In this document: positions 19,741 through 29,233 of the stretch, piece after piece
How the letters are laid out: every line of letters starts with the position of its first letter
Numbering within the stretch: the stretch's first letter is position 1
Assembly (NCBI GenBank): GCA_016800925.1
Contig: JABCPU010000603.1
Span: 1 to 35,753 of the forward strand
DNA length: 35,753 nt
Source of the DNA: Suillus spraguei
Lineage: Eukaryota; Basidiomycota; Agaricomycetes; Boletales; Suillaceae
Direction of reading: 5' to 3'
Translations under genes and position numbers: made by a program
Notes under the pieces: model-generated
What the model saw: the letters and a program-made list of their open reading frames with translations, nothing else
The model's database searches: none
What the model was told of the DNA's origin: nothing

Positions 19741-22293
19741 TAGCTCCAGCTAAGTTAATCACCAGATTGATTTAGCGGGCCTCCTAAGAACTCACACATT
19801 ATCTACCACGAAAACTAGAAAAGTCGTAGACCATGTTAATTGAGGACTGGCAAGAAGTCTTATCCCAGTGGGATTGTGGTGTCATTACATTCCTTACACA
19901 CTTTTATATAAGACCCTCGGTTATCAAGACATCATGTGAAGAATGAGGGTGCCACAAGATGTTGCCACAAGGACCTGTGACTACATAAGCCCTATTGTTT
20001 AGAATCTCCATGCTGAAGGAGTACGAGTAGTCTAACCAATCCTCATGATCATCCTCCTCAGCGGAATCTTTGTCTGTGGCAGGTCTCCTTGAGAGACTAT
20101 CAGTGCCGGTATGCTTTGCTGCAGGTACGTGTACGAGCTTGAATTGAAACAAAAGTATACCTGCGATCCAGCGGTTGATCGTAGTGTTAGGCTGGAGATC
20201 TGGGTTGTTGATCATCCCCTTGATATACTTCGTGTCCACCTCAACCATAAGGTTGATGATGCCAAAGATATACACCTGCATAGTGCACTCTTGACTTTGG
20301 TAAGCATTAGCAAACCAAAGCGGCTAGGGTAGCTCTTCATGTCCTCACCAATTTGCAAGAGTATAAAACCTATGGCAATCAAAGAAGTGTCAACAGCTAG
20401 AATGACTTCTCACCCAGAAACATAATCAAGCAGTTTTAGCACCAGCGACTGCATAATCACATCTTTGAGTGCTTGCATAGCTACCTTTTGTTCATGACCC
20501 CATTCAAATATGATGTTCTTGCACATTAGTGCTACTAGGAATCTTCCTATCTTGGCAAAATCCTTGATGAAAATACGCAAGATGCTGCAGGTACCTAGGA
20601 AGCCCCGCACATGTATAATGGTGCTACACTCAGGCCAATCACAAATCTTTTGCACCTTTCTGGCTTCTGGTACGCACCCCTCAAAGGCACATATGTGCCA
20701 TATGATATTGTCAGTAGGTGTGGCTAAAATGAACTTTTTGGTGGAAACTGTTAGCCCAACCATACACAAGCGGTGTAAGATGCGGTTAACCACAATAAGG
20801 TGTTCCCAGATGAAGCGGTGAATGCCAGCGTTCTCTGGTATATTCTTATATGAGCTGTCAGCTCTCTGATACCGCGTCTTTACTGACTTCATGGCAATGT
20901 CATCAATGAACGGGAACATATACATCGGGATCTCATCTTGTAGGACAAAGCAAATATCACATTGGAAGAGCTGTATGCCATTAGCATGGCCCATTAGAAG
21001 CATGGTTAGGCAGTAAGGCCTCAACAGTGTACTAAAAGTGGTCATATCACGCGAGTCAACATGTAGCGACCACTGATCATATCCTGAAAATAAGTCCATC
21101 ATGCCATACACAGTGTAGCTGGCAAACAATTCAGCAAGATGTTCAATGAAAGGAGGAATGGAAGCATCTTTGATAGTTACCCTGTTCAGCGGTTGGAGAT
21201 TGTGAACTATATGCAGTGATGTGCCATCTTTCTTGACAACGCAGAACCATCAGAAGTGGTAGGACACCATTGATGGCTTGTACATGCTGGACGCAATCTT
21301 TTCCTTGATAATACCAACATCTTTCTCCAGCGTAGCAGGAGGGATTGGGATGCTGTGCTCCGCCCACAGTGTGTGCAGTACCATTGGTATCTTGTATGGC
21401 AGAAAGTACTTTTTGTCAAGATGGCCACGTTCTGATGCATCCCAAGTGAAAGCGGTCTTGTGTTCACGAACAAGCCAGTGTACAAGCTTGTCTTCTTCTG
21501 GCCATAGCCACTTCATGGGATCCAGATTGAGCGCATCAACTCTCTCTTGGGTAATCACTTGCCAGGTATGAAGTCTGGTGGGTGTGGCAGTAACTCTGGT
21601 AAACCAGCCAAAGGGTCTGGTGGTAGTTCCCGTTGCATGTGGTACTCTGGTGGCATGGTGGTCAGAATGGTGTTGACTTTCTTGCCTACAGGTTTGTAGA
21701 TGTAGGAGTGCATGGTTTTATCATAGGTATAGAGACTGTGGAAGGCTTCAGTAGACTCAGCATTAATGGAAGAATGCATAGAGGTTAGGTAATGATAATG
21801 AGTGGATAACTGATGGCAGTTAAAGGGAGATGACAATGCATCAGTGGTAGTGCTCCGTAAGAGTGGTGGTTGTGCAGTGGGCACCAGTATGCGGTCAGTG
21901 GTGTTCAGTATGGTAGTGGTAACTTTAGCAGTAACTGGTTCTTGAGAAATGAAAGAAGGAGAAGAATGAAAAATTTGGGAGTCTCCCTGCAGCACATGTG
22001 GCTCATTGATCTTTAAAAATCCTGCTCGGCTGACTTCGCCAGGCACTTAGCACAACCCTGACATTTCTTTACCCATGGCTGTGTGGGTATATGTATGACC
22101 TTGCCGTTATTAGGGTCAGTGAGCGTAAGATCCTGCTCGCTGCTTGGCATGTCCTTGGTATTGCATGCTGTCATCGTGTAGAATGGTCTTCCTAGCAAGA
22201 GATCAAAGTTAGCGGTCTCAACAACTTATACCTGGAACAGCATTTCGCCAGTTCCAAAGTCTAGCAGTAGGTTCTCAATGACTCCTAGTGTCT

Positions 22294-22770
22294 TGTTACA
22301 GTCGTACGTGCCCCTATTCATTCTCTCCTTGTCTCCTTTACTTGTATATTACATAACAAGACTCTGACTCATATGCTCAATGCATCTGTACTATAGTTGC
22401 CTTCCTTCTTTGGATATGCACTTACTGTCTCACGCCTCTCTTGCTCCGTGTGCACATATTGACCTATTTAAGCACATTGTATTATGCTTGTATACCTTAC
22501 TTTAATCTTACTGGGTTTTACCTGGAACATCCTTCGCTTAGGTCTCCAACCTAAGTTGTCTTGAATCGTCTCTAAGTCTAGGCATCCTTTAGTCTTAGTC
22601 TCTATTCTTGTAGAACCTCTTAGACTTGTCTTTGAGGCTGAACCCTTGATAGTACTCAGAACGTGTTCCTTGTACTTTTACCTTGTCCTCTTCTGGACAT
22701 TGTAAGAACTTCCTAGCAGACCGTCTGTGTCTTTTCACTGTCGCTGGTGACACCACCCCAGTTTGTAACA
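22294..22770 (+). mobile_element. Solo LTR 1 (477 bp) of the chromovirus family
   Basis: Runs from TGTTACAGTCGTACGTGCCC to CCCAGTTTGTAACA. It is flanked by TGTCT (22289-22293) and CGTCT (22771-22775), a 5-bp target duplication with one transition. It is collinear with LTR 2 and, in reverse, with 28727-29200. It contains CTATTTAAGCAC (a mutated TATA) and the conserved ACTTTAATCTTACTGGG start of R. There are no internal sequences, so it was left by LTR-LTR recombination. Confidence 0.92.
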
Positions 22771-22833
22771 CGTCTCGTTGGTAGACATGTTCGCTGACTC
22801 CATGTTGATCTTGTGGTCTGGTCTCAATGGTAT

Positions 22834-23307
22834 TGTTACAGTTGTACGTACCCCTATTCATTTTCCCTTTATCTTCTTACTTGTATATCATGTCACATGA
22901 CTTGACTCATATGCTCAACGCATCTGTACAGTACATGCCTTCCTTATTAGGATACACAGTTACATTCTCACGATTACCTGGTCTGTGCGCACATATCTAC
23001 CTATAATAAGCACAGTGTACTTGTAGTAGATTCTTTACTTTAATCTTACTGGGTTTTACCTGGAATCTCCTTCGCTTAGGTCTCCAACCTAAGTCGTCTT
23101 GAATCACCTCTAAGTCTAAGCACTCCTTAGCCTTAGTCTCTATTCTTGTAGAACCTCTTAGACTCGTCTTTGAGGCCGAACCCTTGATCGTACTCGGAAC
23201 GCATTCCTTGTACTTTCACCTTGTCCTCTTCTGGACATTGTAAGAACTCCCAGCAGACCGACTGTGTCTTTTCACTGTCGCTGGTGACGCCATCCCAGTT
23301 CATAACA
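22834..23307 (+). mobile_element. Solo LTR 2 (474 bp) of the chromovirus family
   Basis: Runs from TGTTACAGTTGTACGTACCC to CCCAGTTCATAACA with a perfect 5-bp target duplication GGTAT (22829-22833 and 23308-23312). The length equals that of the LTR at 28727-29200. It lies 63 bp from solo LTR 1 in the same orientation; the 63 bp between belong to the Ty3 protease coding region. Because the two LTRs have different target duplications, they are two independent insertions, not one element with a deleted interior. Confidence 0.94.
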
Positions 23308-23430
23308 GGTATGGAACCCAGCATACACCAAACTCTTGCTGGCATGACAAGACATTCAGCGCCCTGGTCCAGCATGCACGTCAAGACCTGGCCCTTGGTA
23401 ATGGCTAGCATGGCCATACCCTGGTTAGTG

Positions 23431-24788
23431 TCTGGTTTAAGATGCTACTTGGATGTGTATGGTTCGGTGACAATAACATGTGTCTGCGGTCCAGTTTGGG
23501 TCTGTTTACACCATGTTGCCTCGAACTGTGGGTCCATTTTTATCCAAAGTCAAAAAGCTGTGACCTCCAAATTACTCAAGTCTGGTTTGTGTACAGATGC
23601 ATTGCAAGGTACAGTTTGTGTCTGGATACAAGGTCAGAGACTCAGAAGCAAATTTGAAGCTGGTGAGTGTTTCTTTTGTTCCAATTTCTGCCCATCATAT
23701 GGATACACTGTGTTGGACAATAATATTTAGTCTAAAGGACCACCCTGTCTATATCTCTGGGTTCATGAATGCCCCGATGTGAACTGACAAGGTTTTTGAG
23801 GTCTTGTCATTACATGTTCAGGTTGGAGCCAAAGTATGATTACACATATATTATGTAAATCATTCAAAATGTTTCTCTTGAGCTTGAGCATCACTAGCAA
23901 CTAATTGGGGAGAATCCAAGGTTCATTCCAATTTTGATTCTGTGCTCAGCCTATGCAATATGTGCATATACCATGGTATTACTGCCTTATGCTGCCCAGC
24001 CAGAAGATGCACATTCAGAACTGTACCCACAGAATAACAAGGACATATTCAGAACTCATGAGTCCTTGACAAGGTAGCTGTGGGACACAATTTTGCTTCT
24101 GCTAAATATAGATACTATGAGAAACATAAGTTACCAGTACATGGGCATGGATGTCAGGAAATCTGAACTTCACATCATAGTACATTCAAGCTCACCACTC
24201 TTGTGGTTATCATGTTATGGTCCAAATTGGAAAAGCTGACAGTGAAGATGCTGAGCAAAGTGAAAGTAAGATGTCATATGACAACCCTTATGGGCCCAGC
24301 TTTGACAAGCTCTTGACAGTACTAGTGCAGCACAGCCAGTCAACCTTGTTCAGACTAATCGAGTGTGATGAAAGGATTCAGAGAATTCTAGGATAGTCTC
24401 ATAGTGGTGCCTTACATTGAGCCCTCCTTGAATATTGTCATTTAAATCTTGGAAACACATGCCAGTTTGAACAATGGGAGGTTCTACACCGACTTCATTG
24501 ATGAAATCGGGGAAAACACACCAGGTGCACGCCATTCCCTCGACATGATCAACAAGACACAAACGAGGCTGCAGACCTTATTCCCTCCAAGATCCACGTA
24601 ATATGTCAGTGGAGAAGGGTTTGGTACGAAATGCGCGCACTGCACAAACCATCTGCAGGTGAGCAAATTGCTCATATTGCTATAATCAAATCATACAAGA
24701 CCTCCACATCCTATTTGAGACGAGTCCATACAATCTATGCTGCTCTACATCTGAAGAAATAACCTTCGTATACTTTAGCAATTCCATA
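23431..24788. other. No clear gene; protease 3' flank
   Basis: 23440-23700 contains recurring TCTGGTTTGTGTACAG / TTTGTGTCTGGATACA words of unknown origin. Around 24340-24675 the minus strand has two short overlapping frames (one reading VEPPIVQTGMCFQDLNDN) that look like a decayed coding fragment I cannot name. 24680-24788 would be the 3' untranslated region of the aspartic protease gene. Confidence 0.35.
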
Positions 24789-26239
24789 TTAGTTGGTGCC
24801 GGCATCAGTGAACCGGGTTTTGGCAAAACCGATGCGGGAGAACCTCTTATCAAGCACAGTGTAGAAGCGCTGGAGGAATACGTAACCAAGAAGAAAGTTG
24901 CATCCGTCATCGTGTCTGCCAAGGTTTCTAACGACGAGATATATAGCGCCGTCAATACCATTAATCAATTGGTTGATAGAACGAGGCCAGATTTGGGCAT
25001 TGGGCTTGAGACTGTAGATTTCCTGTGCAAAATGGTGAACAAGAGGTGTGAGGGCTGAGAGAATTGACATACCTCGCCAATATGGAAGTCCAAGTCCAGT
25101 AGATTATTGTACTGGGCCAGGGTGATAGTGAGAAGACCAGTCGCCGCATCCAAGTTAGCGCCGGTTGCAGTTCGGTACCTATCATAGGCATCTATCGAAC
25201 GCTGATTAGACCTTTATTACTCGCTGACTCTAAATACACACAGGGGGCAATCGCAATAAAGGTGAGGCCACTATCGAGGATACCAGCAGTTTGGTCTAAG
25301 ATTGGCCTGGCGCCGTAGGTGATCCTTTGATTGAATCCCCAGTAGTGAGATGAGGGGGGGTGGGGGTGATATCACTGAAACAAAACAATTACTATCAGTC
25401 TGGATTGATCCAGGAGCTAAGGTAGCTTACGTGAATCCAATGTCGTCGATGTACATGGTAAGGTCAAGTTGACCAAAGCTGAGTTGTCCATCGTCGTTTA
25501 GATCTAGAGCGGTGGGCCGGAAAAAGATACCAATAAGGGGCTGGATGGCGTGTTGGGTATACAGGCGATTAGTGATAGTCGGGAACGTGTCGCCCAGACG
25601 ATTTGGCAGGGTGCCGCGTGTCAAGCCTTGAGGCCCGATGCCAAGGATACCGTCATGAACGAAGTCTCGTGGATTAGAAAGAACACCAATTGGCATCCTG
25701 GTGACGGTGAGGCCATCAAGGAGAGTGACGGCATCAGTCCATAGAGTTCCTAGAGATGATCGTAGGTATCTTCGACTCATGATATTGTTATATGTCATAC
25801 CGACGAAGACGTTAGGACCGTATGCTTTCCTTATAGGCTCTTCAGTGTTGAAGCTGCTGGAGGTTCGCATGTACGGAGTAGAGGCGCCAACCCATGTGAC
25901 CGCGCTAGAGGTGTCGACTATCAAACGGTCTTCAATGATACATTAGCAGACCCATGTTTTCTCAATGTTGAACTTACAGTTTGTGGAGGGATTGCCAATG
26001 CCAACTGATGCGACGTAGATTAAATCACTGTTTAGCAAATTGATATGATAACGCCGGCCATGCGTGCTATAGTCTCTGAGGGCCGCCACGCGAGCTTCGT
26101 CGTGCTGCACGAGGTTGGTACTATTGGAGAATTTTAACCTCCTCGTCATAGGGAGGGTGATGCGGGAATTGGGAACTTCAACGGGCAATCCGGTGGTTGA
26201 CAAAGCCAGGAGTGCTAACAAGAATAAAGCAGAGAACAT
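24789..26239 (-). CDS. Secreted pepsin-like aspartic protease (A1 family, polyporopepsin type), five exons
   Basis: Would cleave proteins outside the cell or in the vacuole. Proposed exons (minus): 26239-25978, 25929-25431, 25374-25242, 25191-25073, 25022-24789; introns 48, 56, 50 and 50 nt with GT...AG ends. Residues 1-20 form a signal peptide (MFSALFLLALLALSTTGLPV), followed by a propeptide. First catalytic motif: LIVDTSSAVTWVGA, Asp93, where DTGS is usual. Flap Tyr in SRRYLRSSLG. Family blocks DGILGIGPQGLTRGTL and AGILDSGLTF (second Asp as DSGL). C-terminal part IYSLKPNAQIWPRSINQ, FLLGYVFLQRFYTV, FTDAGTN stop. Length of about 400-415 residues suits the family. The five exons sum to one base short of a frame; the break sits in the G7TG5 run at 25354-25366. 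An acceptor at 25324 restores the frame but drops the conserved YWGFNQ strand. Functional status is therefore uncertain. Confidence 0.85.
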
Positions 26240-26274
26240 GACTTAATGGAAAGTCACATCGTACTTGGTGACCC

Positions 26275-26284
26275 ATTATATATG
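26275..26284 (-). promoter_or_regulatory. TATA box of the aspartic protease gene
   Basis: The minus strand reads CATATATAAT. The TATATA core lies about 38 bp upstream of the ATG at 26239, so the untranslated leader would be very short. Position and orientation fit a fungal core promoter. Confidence 0.5.
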
Positions 26285-26853
26285 TACTAGCGAACGCGAT
26301 GGACCTTAGCCACGTCAGTCTCTCTCGAAAAAGCGATGACAAGCGATCCTAGTCATCGCGAGTGCAAGGATTCGATAAAATTAATGTGGCAAGAGATGGT
26401 TTTCTGTTACTGTTTGGAAATTCATCTTGCCTCTCGGGTGGCTTGAAATCGGAGATTAAAACCAGAAACCACGATTCATCAGGTGTCGGAAATTTCTGAG
26501 TCTCATTTTAATCCATGTGATGTATTGTAATGCCACAGTGACAACACGGCCGTGGCACATTGTGACCCGTTCCTTGGTAATCTACTATCATGGTACACGC
26601 AATCGGCAGCCCCCAGAAGTCGGCACTTTCACAAAACTCATGTTTCCAGCTACCTAAACACAAAATTCTTAACATAGACATCATTCTCTCTCTAACACAA
26701 CTCAATACGAGGTCGAATGAATACATTTGAAGCAGAATTGAATGAGATAGCTGAAAGTGCCGAAATCACGCAGAAACGTCACCTGCCGATATATGCTGTG
26801 ACGGAGTTTCAATACTGCACACACCAGTGCCGACTGGTGCTGTGCTGCTGGTC
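26285..26853. other. Intergenic region between protease and transposase relic
   Basis: Divergent spacer of about 570 bp. It should contain the left end of the pogo-type element, but I could not define terminal inverted repeats because the right end of the element lies beyond the window. Confidence 0.4.
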
Positions 26854-28726
26854 ATGGGGCTGGTCCGCATTCGCAAGTCTATCAGCGGTAGACGAGGAAA
26901 ACTACGAGCTTCATCGGACCCTACATATGAGTCACGCATTCAAGCTGCAATTCAGGGAATTGCAAATGGGCTATATCGATCTGTCGCAGCTGCAGCAAAG
27001 GAGTAAAATGTAAGTCGTGATTTGTCATGTGATTATTTACTCAACTGGTCTAGGTATCGCGTCAGATGCTGAGTGATCGGCGTTTGGGAGTGCATAAGTC
27101 TCGTCAGCATGCCCATGAGAGTCAGCAATTGTTATCTGCTGCACAGGAAGAAACTCTTGTTGACTGGTGCAAACTGTCATCTGAATCTGCGACTCCTATC
27201 CACCCAGCAAAGTTGTGTGCATCTGTTAAGGAAATAACAGGTCAACTCCCATCACGAAGATGGCATAATCGCTTCATTCATCGTCATTCATCCCTCTGTT
27301 TATCTCGACCGAGTGGACTGGATCCAAAATGTGCTCGAAATTTCAACAAAGATACTATTGGGGAGTTTTTTGAGATGCGCAAGAAGCTTGATGATGACTA
27401 TAATAAGATTCCACCAGAGCATCACTGGAATATGGATGAGAAAGGGAATCAGATGGGCAGGGGAAGGAAAAATACTGGCATCAAGTTAATTTTTTCTGCA
27501 GACGAATCAGATCATTATCAGGTCCATAGTGATAATCTAGAGCTTGTAACCATTATTGAGTGCATATCGGCTGCAGGTGCTAAGATGCCCCCATGGTTTG
27601 TCCTTTCAGAAGGACCGGCCCCAGATATTCGTGATCTAAAAGATAAAGTGGGCAGGTAAGTAAACTATATAAGCATGGTGTTATGCTCTACTAACACTGT
27701 GATTGCCTTGGACAGTGTTTCTTTTCTCCAACAGGATGGACAGATCATGAGATTACAGATTACTGGTTCATGCACCTCTTTATTCTGACAGCGGAGAAAT
27801 ACCGTGTCAATCCTGAGAAACCAATCATTTTGACTATTGACGGTCATAGTTCACATGAACAAAGATCAATCAAAAGGACAGCTTATGAAAATGGTGTCAT
27901 AGTCCATGCCTTTCCATCAAAAATGACGCACAAAATTCAACCATTGGATGTGGGCGTATTTTCATCTGTCCAGCGTGCTTGGACCAAACATTGTGACAAA
28001 CGTCTTGCTGATGGAGTTGAAATTGATTGCTATAATTTTATTCATGAATACATGGCCATTCACCATGTCATCACTCTGGAACTCATCCAGAAAGCGTTTA
28101 AAAAAACTGGTATCTATCCTCTCAATCCGTCAGTCTTCACAGACAAGGATTTTGCACCAAGCTTGATTTATTCAACCGACACACATCTTCCTCCATCATA
28201 TCCTGCTGACATTCCTTCTTCTCTAATGGTGGCTCCTTCTGATGTTGATGAAGTTGAGGAGTCAATGAGGCTGGATGGCAGTGAAGAAGAAGACTCGGAG
28301 GGTGACAGTGATTTTTCCCCATGGCCATTGATGAGTGTGACTCAGAGTCCGAGAGTTCTGAGTCAGAGGAAGAGGAAGAGGAGGAAATGCCTCACAACAC
28401 ACGGCTCCCTCATAACAATACTCGCATCACTCGCTTGACGTCACAACTGTCAGGCCCCATCCCACATCCCGTTATCCCTACGTATGACCAGGCGATGGCA
28501 TTGACAAAGGAGGAACTTTGGTATGAGCTCCAGCGTATGTATGGGCAGAATGGGGCATTAGTCCAGACAACCCAGATCCTGACTGCCCAGCTTGACGCTA
28601 CAAACGCACACTGTACAATGGCACAGCGGGCATTGGCTCAATCTCGACTGGAGTTAGGGAATGTCAAGAAAAAGAAGCAGCCAAGGAAATCTGTCAAGTT
28701 ATGCGCCCGTTTTGTGACACACCCAG
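26854..28726 (+). pseudogene. Pogo-type (Tc1/mariner superfamily) DDE transposase, interrupted by an LTR retrotransposon
   Basis: Cuts and rejoins its own element. Exon 1: GRRGKLRASSDPTYESRIQA and GLYRSVAAAAKE (helix-turn-helix) to 27009; intron 27010-27053; exon 2 27054-27655; intron 27656-27715 with TACTAACAC branch site; exon 3 from 27716. A CENP-B-like region spans 27100-27330. DDE_1 catalytic acids: HHWNMDEKG (Asp 27434), ILTIDGHSSH (Asp 27839), IQPLDVGVF (Asp 27947). The C-terminus is acidic (SESESSESEEEEEEE) then coiled coil. Damage: TAA at 27004 where Tyr is expected before the exon join (N-VSRQMLSDRR), a missing T near 27720-27725, a frame change near 28310, and the LTR element inserted after FVTHP at 28726. 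The remaining C-terminus should lie beyond the right LTR, outside the window. Confidence 0.87.
28722..28726. other. Left target-site duplication CCCAG
   Basis: The five bases before the left LTR. A matching CCCAG is predicted directly after the right LTR, outside the window. Five-base duplications match those of the solo LTRs. Confidence 0.6.
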
Positions 28727-29200
28727 TGTTACGACTGGGGTGGTGTCACCAGCGACAGTGAAAAGACACTGACGGTCTGCTGGGAAGTTCTACAATGTCC
28801 AGAAGAGGACAAGGTGAAAGTACGAGGAACGCGTTCCGAGTACGATCAAGGGTTCGGCCTCAAAGACAAGTCTAAGAGGTTCTACGAGAATAGAGACTAA
28901 GGCTAAGGAGTGCTTAGACTTAGAGACAATTCAAGGACGACTTAGGTTGGAGACCTAAGCGAAGGAAGTTCCAGGTAAAACCCAGTAAGATTAAAGTAAA
29001 GAATCTACTACAAGTACACTGTGCTTATATAGGCCAATATGTGCGCACAGACCAAGTAACCGTGAGAACGTAACTGCGTATCCTAATAAGGAAGGCATGT
29101 ATTGTACAGATGCGTTGAGCATATGAGTCAAAGTCATGTGACATGATATACAAGTAAGAGAATAAACAAAGAATGAATAGGGGCACGTACAACTGTAACA
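28727..29200 (-). repeat. 3' LTR of the chromovirus (474 bp)
   Basis: In element sense it starts TGTTACAGTTGTACGTGCCC at 29200 and ends CACCCCAGTCGTAACA at 28727. It aligns end to end with both solo LTRs. U3 is about 203 bp, the predicted start of R is at 28997, and R plus U5 is about 271 bp. Confidence 0.93.
28987..29031 (-). promoter_or_regulatory. LTR core promoter: TATATAAG and predicted RNA start ACTTTAATCTT
   Basis: TATATAAGC occupies 29031-29023. ACTTTAATCTT at 28997-28987 starts 34 bp downstream of the first T, a usual TATA-to-start distance. ACTTTAATCTTACTGGG is identical in all three LTRs although the TATA varies (CTATTTAAG, CTATAATAAG in the solo copies). The 11-mer is complementary to the primer site at 35729-35739. 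Confidence 0.6.
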
Positions 29201-29210
29201 TTACCCCCTT
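29201..29210 (-). other. Polypurine tract
   Basis: AAGGGGGTAA lies directly before the 3' LTR start in element sense, the usual place for plus-strand DNA priming. Confidence 0.75.
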
Positions 29211-29233
29211 ATTACATTGAAAGTCACCAACTT

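Larger units (their letters stand above)
19904..23417 (-). pseudogene. Ty3/gypsy protease-RT-RNase H polyprotein, broken
   Basis: Protease: MLDQGAECLVMPARVW (about 23375-23330) contains the D-x-G-A active-site motif as DQGA. The part after the nested LTRs ends LGRPFYTMTACNTKD (22198-22150). Spacer: 22046-21555, Ser/Thr/Pro-rich, ending LPELLPHPPDFIPG. RT N-part: DPMKWLWPEEDKLVHWLVRE and IPIPP (21558-21250). RT core: VYGMMDLFSGYDQWSL (21110-21060), then DEIPMYMFPFIDDIAMKSV with FIDD at the YxDD position, VQKICDWPE and VRGFLGTCSILRIFIKDFAK. RNase H: EVILAVDTSLIAIGF (about 20395) and VEVDTKYIKGMINNPDLQ to HTGTDSLSRRP (20250-20090). Frame changes near 21250 and 20285 and a stop near 20408 disable it. 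Integrase is not present after LITEGLI (19907). Confidence 0.88.
19890..23430 (-). mobile_element. Old Ty3/gypsy element relic, truncated at both ends, with two solo LTRs nested in it
   Basis: Protease, RT and RNase H segments follow in order on the minus strand. Gag and integrase are missing and no LTRs of its own are visible. At about 23430 (5' end) similarity stops just upstream of the protease; at about 19900 it stops just after RNase H. The protease is split by two + strand LTR insertions. Removing them leaves 23430-23308, 22833-22771 and 22293 onward in a sensible order, which gives the relative age: the Ty3 relic is older than the solo LTRs. Confidence 0.85.

Noticed and set aside
22294..23307. 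The two + strand LTRs as one short element (LTR-63 bp-LTR)
   Set aside because: Each has its own different 5-bp target duplication, and the 63 bp between encode the Ty3 protease.
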